Assembly: GCA_017523785.1 (NCBI GenBank)
Contig: JAFWVX010000048.1
Span: 1-45,024 of the forward strand
DNA: 45,024 nucleotides
Direction: 5' to 3'
Origin: Lachnospiraceae bacterium
Lineage (GTDB): Bacteria > Bacillota > Clostridia > Lachnospirales > Lachnospiraceae
The notes below the pieces were generated by a model. That model was not told where the DNA came from and searched no databases. It saw only the letters and a program-made list of their open reading frames with translations. Below, one piece after another: positions 9,086 through 18,646 of this stretch. Each line of letters begins with the position of its first letter. Position 1 is the first letter of the stretch. Position numbers and translations under genes: made by a program.

Positions 9086-10663
9086 TTAGAATATTAAATA
9101 CATATCCGCAAATATTTTTATATCATTTATCTCATATATATCTATAACCCTGTTGTCCTTACTAAATTTTCCAACAATTCCTATTGGTTCAGGCACTTCG
9201 CCCCCTCTACTATACTGATCAATATCAACTTTCAATTTTACTGGCTTATATCTAAGAGTTAAAAGAGAACAATCCGTTACATCTATTAGTGCATTATTCT
9301 TCATTGGTTTAGATGCTGTAAGATCTTGGATCTTAACTCCATCTTTAAATACTTCAATTTGAGCATTTAAATCATTATTATTCTCAGCCCAAAAGTCAAT
9401 TAGTAGATATGATGATGCATCTGTTTTTATATTAACTTCTGACACACCTCTGCCTTTTTTATTTTCAAATAATATATGGCTCACCATATTTGATTCATCT
9501 GCGGCTCTACTTTTTATGAAGTCACCATAAACATCACCTAATTCTTGTTTATGTAACACAAAATAATGTATGCCATTACTATTTACATGTGCATCCTTAT
9601 TGGTATAGTATCTTGAATTTTTTCCTCTTCCTTCTGTATCTGCAATTGGTACATTTATAGTCTCAATATTATACTCTATCTTTGCAATTCCAGTCTGTCC
9701 AGGTGTCACAGCAAATTCACCTATACCAGAATCTTTAGAATATATATAATTGCCATTTTGAACCGTGTTAGGAACAAACTCTTTTGGCTTATTTCTATTT
9801 TCCACAACTTCCCATATATCAACAAGTCCTTTATCATTTGCAGCACTCGCCGCTTGTGCAATAGCAGAAGTGCGTCCCAATTCTTGATTTACGAAATCAC
9901 TGTTATTATTAATAAATGTTGCATTAGACAATTGATCGTCAGTAGGATTAGCTATTGAAATTCTATTTCCTGCTGAATCTATACCAAATCCTTCCGAATC
10001 ATATGTTTGACTTGAAGTTTTTTCTTTACATCTTGAAACTGTTTGAGATTGAACAACTCTAATTAGGTAATATTTTGAATCACCTGGTATAACATTATTA
10101 ATATAGTATTTGCCATCAGGTAATAGTGATTGTGATTTGTGCACATTATCAATAACAACAAATTTTAATGTTTTATAAATTAGATAGTTATTTGTTTCAT
10201 AGGTAAATGTCTCTTTTGTCAAATACTCATCTCTCTCCAATTTTAATGCTTGGGCATCATAATTACCAGTAGCTGCATAATTGGCTATTAGTGCATCAGT
10301 CTCTTCTATAAACTTATTCTTTTCTATTTCAAAATCACTATCTGCACTATCGGCTCTTTTTAAAGCCTCTCCAAATAACTTTACAAATTTTTCGCTTGGG
10401 TTATCAGAATTAGAATTTTCATTTATTGTGCTTATTTTATTTATAACTTTCGAGTTTCTACCACCGCTAGTTTCGCTTATAGGTACTACTCCACCGCTTT
10501 TCATTAACTTTAAATCATAATCAGCATCAATATAGACACATGTTATACGCTGTATTTCTACAGTTCCATTAAAATAATTAGCATATGAAAATGTCGAAAG
10601 CAACATCACAAACATCAACACAAATAATGATTTCAAAAGTTTTGCGCTCTTATTCTTTTTCAT
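9086..10663 (-). CDS. Secreted protein of unknown function, 525 residues
   Basis: No family recognised. The ATG at 10663 (MKKNKSAKLLK) follows AGGGGAT and begins a standard signal peptide (Lys-rich head, hydrophobic core, SYA cleavage site near residue 28), so I prefer it to the frame opening at 10699. The mature part is hydrophilic, rich in Asn, Ser and Asp, with no other membrane segment. The C-terminal third reads like beta-sandwich material (alternating hydrophobic strands such as SSYLLIDFWAE). It lies 52 bases after the C39-like membrane protein gene and may share its transcript, suggesting an envelope role. No terminator is visible between its stop and the groESL promoter. Confidence 0.75.
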   Translation of the reverse strand: MKKNKSAKLLKSLFVLMFVMLLSTFSYANYFNGTVEIQRITCVYIDADYDLKLMKSGGVVPISETSGGRNSKVINKISTINENSNSDNPSEKFVKLFGEALKRADSADSDFEIEKNKFIEETDALIANYAATGNYDAQALKLERDEYLTKETFTYETNNYLIYKTLKFVVIDNVHKSQSLLPDGKYYINNVIPGDSKYYLIRVVQSQTVSRCKEKTSSQTYDSEGFGIDSAGNRISIANPTDDQLSNATFINNNSDFVNQELGRTSAIAQAASAANDKGLVDIWEVVENRNKPKEFVPNTVQNGNYIYSKDSGIGEFAVTPGQTGIAKIEYNIETINVPIADTEGRGKNSRYYTNKDAHVNSNGIHYFVLHKQELGDVYGDFIKSRAADESNMVSHILFENKKGRGVSEVNIKTDASSYLLIDFWAENNNDLNAQIEVFKDGVKIQDLTASKPMKNNALIDVTDCSLLTLRYKPVKLKVDIDQYSRGGEVPEPIGIVGKFSKDNRVIDIYEINDIKIFADMYLIF

Positions 10664-10715
10664 CCCAATCCCCTTTCTATTTGCATAAAAGCACACCATA
10701 TGAGGTGCTTAATAA

Positions 10716-11579
10716 CTAATAATATTTATCAAGAATCAAGAAACATTTATTTGACTTAGCATGGGCAGCTGGCTCCTCAACAAAGAAGTCGCCAAAAGTC
10801 CATTTTTCGTCAAATTCACTTGCATTCACATTGCTGATACCTTTTGAATTGTCAGGATCAGCCATTGTTATGACATCATCAGATGAATCAGCCGTAGACT
10901 TATTGTCATAACCAACCACCAATGACCAATGACCAGGTTTTTTATTCCAACCAACAACCACTGGGTATCCCGCTTTTACACTTTCCTCTATGAGTTTAAG
11001 TCCAACCTCGACATTTTGTAACTGTGGTATATTTTGATATGAACTGTCATCATAAAATTTAAACTTAAGTGTAGAGAATATTTCTTTGAACTGATTTACA
11101 CAAGTTCCCTTATGGTATTTAGCATGTTGTGACTTCATACTTTCCACTATCTCTTCAGTAAACACTCCATCTTTGCCATAGAATGACAATACATTTAAAA
11201 TTGTAGCAGGTCCACTCGAATTAGCATTTCCCTGTCTAAATAATTTGAAAGTGCTTGGCAAATTCAAACTATAAGCATTTTCATTAACTGCAGTGTCGCC
11301 ACTTAACATTTCACTGATTACATTGTTCTCGTTTGTCAAAGTTGGTGCCTTTGGTTTCTTAAAACTTACAAAGTAAATTATAAGAAGAACTATAATCGCA
11401 ATCACTAAATAGAATGCCATTTTCAAATCGAAATTTCTATTCTTTTTTGCAGCCTGCTTTTCATTTGACTTCGCTGAGCTTACCTTAGTAGCAACCTTTG
11501 CTGTAGTAGTTTTCTTAGTTTTCTTTGCTACGGTATCTTTCTTAACCGCCTTTGTATTTTGCTTTTTAATATTACTCAT
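10716..11579 (-). CDS. Membrane-anchored C39-like protein lacking the catalytic cysteine
   Basis: 287 residues. About 1-50 is a Lys/Ala/Thr-rich basic cytoplasmic head, about 52-71 one membrane helix, the rest an outside domain resembling peptidase C39-like/papain-fold proteins: the Gln region (FRQGNANSSGPATILNVL) and the His motif GHWSLVVGYD are present, with ADPD behind. Where the family has Cys-Gly-Pro-Ala, this protein has Ser-Gly-Pro-Ala, using codon AGT, one base from TGT. It is therefore probably inactive as a cysteine peptidase and may bind or sense a peptide. The start codon overlaps the stop of the EF-G-like gene by 8 bases, so the two are co-transcribed. Family assignment is by motif only. 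Confidence 0.65.
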   Translation of the reverse strand: MSNIKKQNTKAVKKDTVAKKTKKTTTAKVATKVSSAKSNEKQAAKKNRNFDLKMAFYLVIAIIVLLIIYFVSFKKPKAPTLTNENNVISEMLSGDTAVNENAYSLNLPSTFKLFRQGNANSSGPATILNVLSFYGKDGVFTEEIVESMKSQHAKYHKGTCVNQFKEIFSTLKFKFYDDSSYQNIPQLQNVEVGLKLIEESVKAGYPVVVGWNKKPGHWSLVVGYDNKSTADSSDDVITMADPDNSKGISNVNASEFDEKWTFGDFFVEEPAAHAKSNKCFLILDKYY

Positions 11580-13662
11580 CTTTCTCCGCCTCTCTCATTG
11601 CTTTTGCTTTCTCAACTTCTTTATCGCAGATATCCTTTGGTGCTTCCTCATATCTTGCGAACTCATATGAGAATGCTCCTGTACCACCTGTCATAGAACT
11701 AAGTGTAGTTGTATATTCATACATTTCCATCTGAGGAACTTCTGCCTCTATCTGAGTCTTCTTAGTTTGAGTAGGATTCATTCCGAGAACTCTTCCTCTT
11801 CTCTTAGTTAAGTCTCCGATTACATCACCAGTAAACTTATCATCAACTTCAACTCTTACAGTAACTATTGGCTCAAGTAGGCATGGACTTGCTTTCATAA
11901 ATCCATCTTTAAATGCTCCGATAGTAGCGAGCTTGAATGCCATTTCTGATGAATCAACCTCATGAAATGAACCATCATAAAGCACTGCCTTAACTCCAAC
12001 TACTGGATATCCAGCAAGAGGTCCTTTCTCACAACATTCTGCAAGACCTTTTTCAACTGCAGGGAAGTAATTCTTTGGAACCGCTCCACCTACAACCTCT
12101 GTTCCGAAATCAAACGCATTATCAAAATCATTTGATGGTGAGAATCTCATCTTTACATGACCATATTGTCCGTGACCACCTGATTGCTTTTTATGTTTAT
12201 ATTCTACATCTGATGTTTTTCTAATAGTTTCTTTAAATGCAACTCTTGGCTCCTCAAGAATGATTTCAACCTTATACTCATTTAAGAGACGGCTTGCAAT
12301 CATCTCAAGTTGAAGATTTCCTATACCATAGAGAAGCATCTGATGGTTTGCAGTGTCATTTACAGATCTCAAAGTCAAATCTTCTTCACAGAGTTTTGCA
12401 ATTGCTTGAGCGAGTTTATCAATCTCACTCTTCTCTTTTGCTCTATATGCCTTATATGTATATGGTTTAGAAATCTCAGTCTTTGCAAACATTACAGGAA
12501 GTGTCTTAGTCGCAAGTGAGTCACCTGTCTTAGTATTTGAAAGTTTTGCGAGAGCTCCTATGTCGCCTGCGTGAAGTTCAAAAACTTCTTGAGCCTTATT
12601 TCCAGAAAGAACATAAATCTTTCCAATCTTAACATCTTCCTCTCTTGTCACATTGTAGAGTAAGTCGTCAGTTTTAAGAACTCCGCTACAAACTTTTATA
12701 AATGAATATCTTCCGATATATGGGTCAACCATAGTCTTAAATACATATGCTGACTTTTGTTTAGAGAAGTCGTAGTTTAATCCAACCAACTCATTTGTGT
12801 TTTTATTGATACCATTTAATTCTTTTTGATCTGGTGATGGGAAATATTTAATTATGTCATCAAGAGTGGTATAAATACCTTGAGCAAGCATATTAGATCC
12901 CATTCCCATAAGAACTATTGAACCATTGCAGACATTATTTTTAAGAGCTGAACGAATCTCAAACTCAGAAAACTCTTCACCTGCAAAATATCTATTCATC
13001 ATATCTTCTGATGTCTCTGCAACTGATTCAAGAAGTATTGCTCTATACTTCTCAAGATATTCTAAGTTGTAATCAGGAATATCACACTCAATCGCTTGGT
13101 CACCCTGCCATTTATATGCTTTTCTTGAAATGATATTTACATAACCTACAAACTTTTAATTTTCACGGATTGGAAGATTAACAGGTGCAACTTTTTTACC
13201 AAAAAGTTCTGTAGCATCATCAACAACTTGTCTAAATGATGCATTGTTATCATCCATATTGGTAACATGAATAAATCTTGGAAGTTTATATTTGTCGCAC
13301 ATATCCCAAGACTTCTTAGTGCCTGCTTGAATTCCTGCCTTTCCATTTACAACTATTACTGCAGCATCAGCTATACCACAGGCCTCTTCAACTTCACCTA
13401 CGAAATCTGAAAATCCTGGAGTGTCAATAACATTTATTTTTCTGCTATCCCACTCAAGTGGAATGACAGATGTTTGACAAGAAATTTTTCTCTTTTGCTC
13501 TTCCTTTCCAAAGTCTGAAATAGTGTTTCCCTCATCAACAGAACCCATCTTGTCAGTTATCTTTGCAACCTTTGCGATGGCTTCAACCATTGACGTTTTT
13601 CCTGAACCACTATGTCCGAGTAAAACTACGTTTCTAACTTTGTCGGTAGTATAAATCTTCAT
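11572..13662 (-). pseudogene. EF-G-like translation GTPase interrupted by in-frame TAA
   Basis: Paralogue of elongation factor G, about 697 codons. Residues 1-168 hold the G domain: P-loop GHSGSGKT, switch II DTPGF, and a G4 region reading TNMDD where classical EF-G has NKMD. A TAA at 13158-13156 follows PIREN. The same frame continues without a break (KFVGYVNIISRKAYKW...) into domains II-V, including GGHGQYGHVKM and the C-terminal GRVLGM region, ending at 11572. No frameshift: one stop codon is the only defect. The upper ORF has a good RBS (GGAGGGTAAT). A second ATG pair at 13002 gives a downstream ORF but would yield a factor without the GTPase. Nonsense mutation, sequencing error or readthrough cannot be told apart here. 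Confidence 0.8.
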
Positions 13663-13761
13663 ATTACCCTCCTAAAAATTATTTATAATTTAAAAATATA
13701 TTTACAGACATTGTCTATATTCTACCACATTTTTTGATAAGTTTTAAGAAAAATTTAATAA

Positions 13762-13785
13762 AAAAAGGCTTTTTAGGCCTTTTTA
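13762..13785 (-). terminator. Terminator overlapping the end of nth
   Basis: AAAAAGGC and GCCTTTTT arms with a short loop, followed by a T run. The nth stop codon (TAA, 13775-13773) lies inside the loop, so the gene's last codons form the terminator's left arm. Confidence 0.8.
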
Positions 13786-14405
13786 CATAGTTTATATAGT
13801 GGGCAAATGTCACATTTTGGGCGCCTCGCGATGCAGATTTCTCGCCCAAGGGCTATAATGTGAGTGTTCCAGAGTTCCCAGTCTTTTTTAGCTACTATTT
13901 CCTTAAGTTTTTCTTCAATCTCGCGGACGTCCTTTGTGTTTAGATTAAATAGAATATTTGAAATTCTCGCCACATGCGTGTCTACCGCCATAGCCGGAAT
14001 GCCATAGAGATGACTAATTACAACACTCGCTGTCTTTCTACCAACACCTGGAAGTTTTACCAAGTAATCAAAATCTTTTGGAATCTTTGAGTCAAAATCA
14101 TTTATAAGCATTCTCGCACAAGCTATTATGTTTTTTGCTTTGTTATGAAAAAATCCAACTGAGTGAATGTCTATCTCCAACTCCTTTTGTTTTACATTTG
14201 CAAATTTGTGAAGTGTGTCATACTTTTTATACAACTCTTTTGTTACGATATTAACTCTCGCATCAGTGCACTGAGCTGACATCATAACTGCAAATAAAAA
14301 TTCATATGGTTTATTTTTATGATAATGCAAATATAATGGTATCTCTTTGCCATATTTCTTTTTTAAGATTTTTACTATTTCTTTTGCCTTATCTTTATTT
14401 AACAT
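13773..14405 (-). CDS. nth: Endonuclease III
   Basis: Base-excision repair DNA glycosylase/AP lyase for oxidised pyrimidines. 210 residues, normal length. The helix-hairpin-helix with catalytic Lys is LPGVGRKTASVV; the catalytic Asp is in MAVDTHVARI; the C-terminal 4Fe-4S cluster has four cysteines spaced C-x6-C-x2-C-x5-C (from CIARRPKC to LCKKA). It starts one base after the stop of the EamA transporter gene, so it is the second gene of that operon, and ends within a terminator. Confidence 0.96.
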   Translation of the reverse strand: MLNKDKAKEIVKILKKKYGKEIPLYLHYHKNKPYEFLFAVMMSAQCTDARVNIVTKELYKKYDTLHKFANVKQKELEIDIHSVGFFHNKAKNIIACARMLINDFDSKIPKDFDYLVKLPGVGRKTASVVISHLYGIPAMAVDTHVARISNILFNLNTKDVREIEEKLKEIVAKKDWELWNTHIIALGREICIARRPKCDICPLYKLCKKA

Positions 14406-14406
14406 T

Positions 14407-15369
14407 TTATTTCTTTTTAAACTTTGATAATAAATTTTCTAAAAATGATTGTTTAATTCCTAACTCTTTATCAGTCTTACTCAATTCATTGAAAAGAGTT
14501 GATCCCAAGATTAAAATCGCACCAAGGAACTGCAACGCAGTCATACTTTCTCTCAAAACAAAATATGATAGTAAAAGTGCAACCACAGGGTCTATATAAG
14601 TAAGTATCGCAACTGTCTCAGCCTTAAGTCTTGATACTGCATTGAAATAATGAACATAACAAAAACCGGTGTGAAAGAAACTTAAGACAAGCATACATAA
14701 CGCGCCTATCATAACTTTATTTGCAGGAAGACTTTTATCAAAGAAAAAACTTTTCTTTTCAATAAAGGCGATGTAGATAGCCATAATTATAGTAGAAAAC
14801 ATAAATTGGAAAATCACTTTATCATGAGTTTCAATATGTTTCAACTTTCTATTGAATGTGACTATGAGCGCATAGAAAATCGCACCGAGTATTCCATAGA
14901 CACAGCCAAGAACTTCATTTGACCTAATACCAGAATTTATAACATTTGATACAAGAATCACTCCGATAGTTGCTACAAGTATACAGAATCCACTCTTGAT
15001 AGTTATTTTCTCATTGAAAACAAATGCTGCAATGATTAACAAAAATATTGGCATCATGTTGTAGCAAACTGTTCCTATAGCAACTGAAGAAACTTTAAAT
15101 GCCTCAAACTGCAAAACCCAATTTAGTGCCATAAAGAATCCTGTAAATACTAGGACACCAAAATTTTCTCTCATTGATTTAACATTTACATCTTTACCAA
15201 TCAGTTTAATCATCACTATGATAAAGATTCCACCAAGTAACGCCCTGTAAAAAGTTATTGCGGCTGAACTAAGTGGTATAAAATGAGTAAATAATCCAAC
15301 TGTTCCAAAAGTTGCTGATATAAATGTTAATTTTAGTCTTTCTCTTTTTAAGTCCATTTGTTTTTCCAT
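14407..15369 (-). CDS. EamA/DMT-family transporter
   Basis: Ten-helix drug/metabolite-type exporter, 320 residues, made of two EamA halves (helices about 10-140 and 155-300); conserved helix ends such as FYRALLGG and the second-half TYIDPVVALLLSY fit the family. Substrate not predictable. Upstream TATAAT lies only six bases from the first ATG, with TTGCTT 17 bases before it, so the mRNA would begin at or next to the ATG (leaderless), or translation starts at the second ATG (15357, MDLKRE). Co-transcribed with nth. Confidence 0.88.
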   Translation of the reverse strand: MEKQMDLKRERLKLTFISATFGTVGLFTHFIPLSSAAITFYRALLGGIFIIVMIKLIGKDVNVKSMRENFGVLVFTGFFMALNWVLQFEAFKVSSVAIGTVCYNMMPIFLLIIAAFVFNEKITIKSGFCILVATIGVILVSNVINSGIRSNEVLGCVYGILGAIFYALIVTFNRKLKHIETHDKVIFQFMFSTIIMAIYIAFIEKKSFFFDKSLPANKVMIGALCMLVLSFFHTGFCYVHYFNAVSRLKAETVAILTYIDPVVALLLSYFVLRESMTALQFLGAILILGSTLFNELSKTDKELGIKQSFLENLLSKFKKK

Positions 15370-15375
15370 ACGATA

Positions 15376-15404
15376 ATTATAGTTTTTATAATAAAAAAAA
15401 GCAA
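15376..15404 (-). promoter_or_regulatory. Promoter of the EamA-nth operon
   Basis: TTGCTT (15404-15399), 17-base spacer, TATAAT (15381-15376). The -35 box is part of the terminator hairpin of the metal ATPase gene upstream. Start site predicted near 15369, the A of the start codon. Confidence 0.65.
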
Positions 15405-15419
15405 TTACAATAATTGCTT
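15393..15419 (-). terminator. Terminator after the metal ATPase gene
   Basis: Arms AAGCAATTA and TAATTGCTT around a 3-base loop, followed by eight T residues on the minus strand, about 30 bases past the ATPase stop codon. Confidence 0.8.
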
Positions 15420-15447
15420 CTTTTTACTATGTTATATAAAGTATAAA

Positions 15448-17412
15448 CTAAATCCTTTTGATTGACTTATGCATATACAGGAGTCTCACACTATTTATGA
15501 CCGCCAGGATCATGACACCTACATCTGAAAATACTGCAAGCCACATATTTGAAATGCCGATAATTGATAATATGAGAACTAGAACTTTTATACCAATTGA
15601 TATAGCAATATTTTCATAAACAATTCTCATGGTAACTTTACTAAGTTTATAGGCAATAGGCACATTTATGACGTCATCATCCATAAGAACTATGTCAGCC
15701 AAATCTATCGCAGCAGCTGACCCCATAGCCCCCATTGCGATACCGACATCAGCTCTTGTGATACATGGTGCGTCATTTATGCCATCGCCGACGAAGGCAA
15801 GTTTCATATCTTTAATGGCATTTTCTAAAATATTTAATTTATCATCAGGCAATAGTGCTGCATGATATTCGTCAATCCCAATTTTTTCCGAAACATCTCT
15901 CGCAATCTCTTCTCTATCACCAGTTAGCATCATGGTTTTTGTGACACCATGTTTCTTGAGACTAGTAATTGACTTTTTAGAATTTTCTTTTATAACATCA
16001 TTTATGAGAATGTGACCGACATATTGTTTGTCAACTGCGACGTGGACTATAGTGCCAATGTCTTTACATTCTATATAATCAACTCCATCGTCCTTCATCA
16101 GTTTATCATTTCCAGCGAGGACAACTTTTCCTTCTATAACTCCGCTTAAGCCTCTGCCACCTATTTCTTTTACATCACTTACTATAGAACTATTTATTTC
16201 TTTTCCGTAATATTTCAAAATTGATTTCGCAATTGGGTGGTTAGAGAAAAACTCTATATGAGATACAAGTCTAAAAAACTCTTCTTCATTTAAGCTGCAG
16301 TGGTGGACACCTACCACTTCAAAAACTCCCTTAGTCATAGTTCCTGTTTTGTCAAATGCAAATGTTTTAACTTTTGAAAGAGTTTCTATGTAATTTGAAC
16401 CTTTAACCAAGATGCCAAGTTTACTTGCAGTGCCAAGTGATGAGAAAAATGCAAGTGGAACACTTATAAGTATCGCACAAGGGCAACTAATTACAAGGAC
16501 AGTGAGTGCTCTATATGCCCATGTAGAAAACTCAGGGCTTGTCTTAAATACAAAAAACTGTAAAGCAACAGGAATGACAAAAGTCAGAAGTGCTATAAGG
16601 CAAACTATAGGTGTATATATTTTTGCAAAACTTGAAATAAAGTTTTCAGAATTTGATTTTTTCTCTGTTGCATTTTCAATTAAATCTATGATCTTGCTCG
16701 CAGTTGAATCTTTAAATTCTTTTGTAGTTTTTATCTTGATAAGATTTTCATTGTTGATTAGTCCGCTTGATACATTGTCGCCTACTGTCACATATCTCGG
16801 TATACTCTCGCCAGTTAAGGCTGAAGTATTTAACATAGTGGCACCATCAACTATCTCACCATCTAGTGGAATCTTCTCAAATGGATTTACAACTATGGTC
16901 TCACCAATCTGAACTTCAGATGGCTCAACCTTTTCTATCTTGCCATTTCTTAAAACGTTTGCAAACTCAGGCGTAATGTCAACCAACTCCTTTATGCTAT
17001 CTCGACTCTTGTCCATAGAATAATCTTGAAAAAGTTCGCCGATTTGATAAAACACCATTACTGCAACAGCCTCTTGATAGTCACCAAGAATAAATGCACC
17101 GATAGTCGCGATGGACATAAGAACGGTCTCGTCCATTGCCTCAAGTTTGACAATTCTCTTGAATGCATTTAACAGAACTTCGTAACCGACAATAAGATAC
17201 GCGATTAAATAAAATGCGAGTTTTACAATTGGATTACTAAACAAAATTAGACCATCCACTTGATGGTCCAGTATGACTCCGATAATTACTATAATAACTG
17301 ATATAGCGATTCTAATTATAGATTTTTTATTGTATTCCTTCTCGGAAGTTTCTTTGCAGCCTCAGCCGCTGCTACATTTTAACTTTTGAGTTTCCATACA
17401 ATTACAACTCAT
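15448..17412 (-). CDS. Heavy-metal P1B-type ATPase (CadA/ZntA-like) with in-frame TGA near the start
   Basis: Metal cation exporter of the inner membrane. From GTG 17259 there are 603 codons with all P-type motifs: LTGES, the ion-binding SCPCAI, DKTGT phosphorylation site, NHPIAKS and GDGINDAP. The same frame is open further up to ATG 17412 (MSCNCMETQKLKCSSG, TGA, GCKETSEKEYNKK), with AGGAG 13 bases before it. This leader is Cys-rich, as in clostridial CadA-like pumps that begin with a Cys/His metal-binding tail, and the next stretch (SIIRIAISVIIVIIGVIL) supplies the first membrane helix missing from the shorter ORF. The sole obstacle is the TGA at 17364-17362, where a Cys codon would fit. 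It could be a mutation, selenocysteine, or mark a shortened protein. No HMA domain seen. Confidence 0.85.
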
Positions 17413-17496
17413 TTATGTTCTTAGCTCCTATAATTTTAATAATACTAATTTGTCGTTCTTTTACTGTTATTATTTTACTATTTTTATTTTACTATT

Positions 17497-17524
17497 ATTA
17501 TATAATAAATATATTAATAATCAA
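17497..17524 (-). promoter_or_regulatory. Promoter of the metal ATPase gene
   Basis: TTGATT (17524-17519), 16-base spacer, TATAAT (17502-17497). The -35 box overlaps the end of the YdeI-like gene. Just downstream are three imperfect 14-base tandem copies starting (T/C)AGTAAAA (about 17454-17495), which could bind a metal regulator or be simple AT-rich sequence. Confidence 0.55.
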
Positions 17525-18092
17525 GTAGCCTGCCGTAATCGTTCCACTCGCCATACATCTTGCCAAGTAGGGTTTGCTCTATAAGATGCTTTAGTGACTT
17601 TTTGTAAATTTCAGGATTAGACTTTTTGTAAAATGATATGTTGTATGCCCTTACTCTCTTATACAAATCAGGGAATTCGTTGAACTTATCCCAAGCCTTT
17701 GCTTTCTTTAAGGCTGCTACGATGTCCTTGTCAATTTTGTAGAAATCCATCTTTGGAAGAACATTTCTTCCATCATCAGTCATGAGTCCAAGTTTCTCAA
17801 GTCGCCTAACTCGCTCTTTGTTGAGTTCGGTCCACTTGCTGTTTTTTCTTCTAGGACTAAATCTTTGGTAGCGAATGCCATCAATTACTTTTTGAGAGCT
17901 GTCTATCCAACCAAAGCAAAGTGCAACTTCGACTGCATCAAGATAGTAAAATGCTTTCTTGTCGACTGGGCGACCTTTCTTTACATTCAAATAGCATTCT
18001 GAACGAGTGGCGTGGTTCTTTGATAGCCAGGTTCGGAAGGCTTTGGCAGATTTAATATTTAAAATATTTATATTTTCAATTTGCGATACCAA
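17514..18092 (-). CDS. YdeI/OmpD-associated family protein
   Basis: 192-residue cytosolic protein of the YdeI/OmpD-associated group (bacteriocin-protection-like; biochemical role unknown). Family marks: the N-terminal SKAFRTWLSKNH, the LDAVEVALCFGWIDS block, RYQRFSPRRKNSKWTELN, and a C-terminal helical tail. Start is probably TTG 18092, with AAAGGA nine bases before it; no ATG suits. It sits 16 bases after the NUDIX-RHH gene and is the last gene of the RelB-PIN-NUDIX::RHH-YdeI operon, which ties it to a stress or toxin context. Confidence 0.82.
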   Translation of the reverse strand: MVSQIENINILNIKSAKAFRTWLSKNHATRSECYLNVKKGRPVDKKAFYYLDAVEVALCFGWIDSSQKVIDGIRYQRFSPRRKNSKWTELNKERVRRLEKLGLMTDDGRNVLPKMDFYKIDKDIVAALKKAKAWDKFNEFPDLYKRVRAYNISFYKKSNPEIYKKSLKHLIEQTLLGKMYGEWNDYGRLLDY

Positions 18093-18108
18093 GCGATCTT
18101 TCCTTTCG

Positions 18109-18636
18109 TTATGTAGTTAAATCAAATGGAAATCGTCCTTCACTAACAACTTTGTTAATAAATAACAAAATGGCTTCGGTCATTGTTATACCCATATCTT
18201 CACAAATTTTCTCAAACTTCTCTTTAATATCATCGTCAATCTCGACAGTAATATAACTATACTTTAAATTATCAAGAATGGGTTTATCTGCTTCCATAAA
18301 GTCTTTCTCATCAATCTCAGATGGTTCTAACCACTTAGATGCCAAATGCTCAGTTAATTCGAGCTTGCCACTTACGAGACTACATATGAAAAACTTTACA
18401 TTTAATACCATGTCGTCTCTCACATCCTCTATCTCATCAAAGAATCTTTCAACCTTAACTTCTGATTTTAATTCCTCTTTAATCTCACGTACTACTGCCT
18501 CTTCAGGAGTCTCTCCAACTTCAACTTTGCCACCAGGGAACTCCCACTTACCTTTGAATTCTCCAAAGCCTCGTTGGGTTATAAAGACTTTGTTATTCTT
18601 TTTTATGATTGCTGCGACGACGTTTACTTCTTTCAT
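18109..18636 (-). CDS. NUDIX hydrolase fused to a C-terminal RelB/DinJ-type RHH domain
   Basis: 175 residues in two parts. Residues 1-123 are a MutT-like NUDIX enzyme of the CTG-pyrophosphohydrolase type (FPGGKVEVGETPEEAVVREI, REIKEEL), with the catalytic box complete, so it should hydrolyse a (d)NTP or a damaged one. Residues about 125-172 match the ribbon-helix-helix head of RelB/DinJ antitoxins: strand YITVEIDDD, then helices with MGITMTEAILLFINKVV and the signature RFPFDL. The toxin-binding tail that normally follows is absent. It lies 10 bases after the PIN toxin gene. By analogy with NrtR (NUDIX plus winged helix) it may be a nucleotide-sensing DNA-binding regulator; that role is inference. 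Confidence 0.85.
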   Translation of the reverse strand: MKEVNVVAAIIKKNNKVFITQRGFGEFKGKWEFPGGKVEVGETPEEAVVREIKEELKSEVKVERFFDEIEDVRDDMVLNVKFFICSLVSGKLELTEHLASKWLEPSEIDEKDFMEADKPILDNLKYSYITVEIDDDIKEKFEKICEDMGITMTEAILLFINKVVSEGRFPFDLTT

Positions 18637-18646
18637 AATACTCTAC

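Noticed and set aside
11572-17412. Alternative genetic code as cause of the in-frame TAA and TGA
   Set aside because: The two stops differ and all other genes use TAA, TAG and TGA as normal ends and TGG for Trp.
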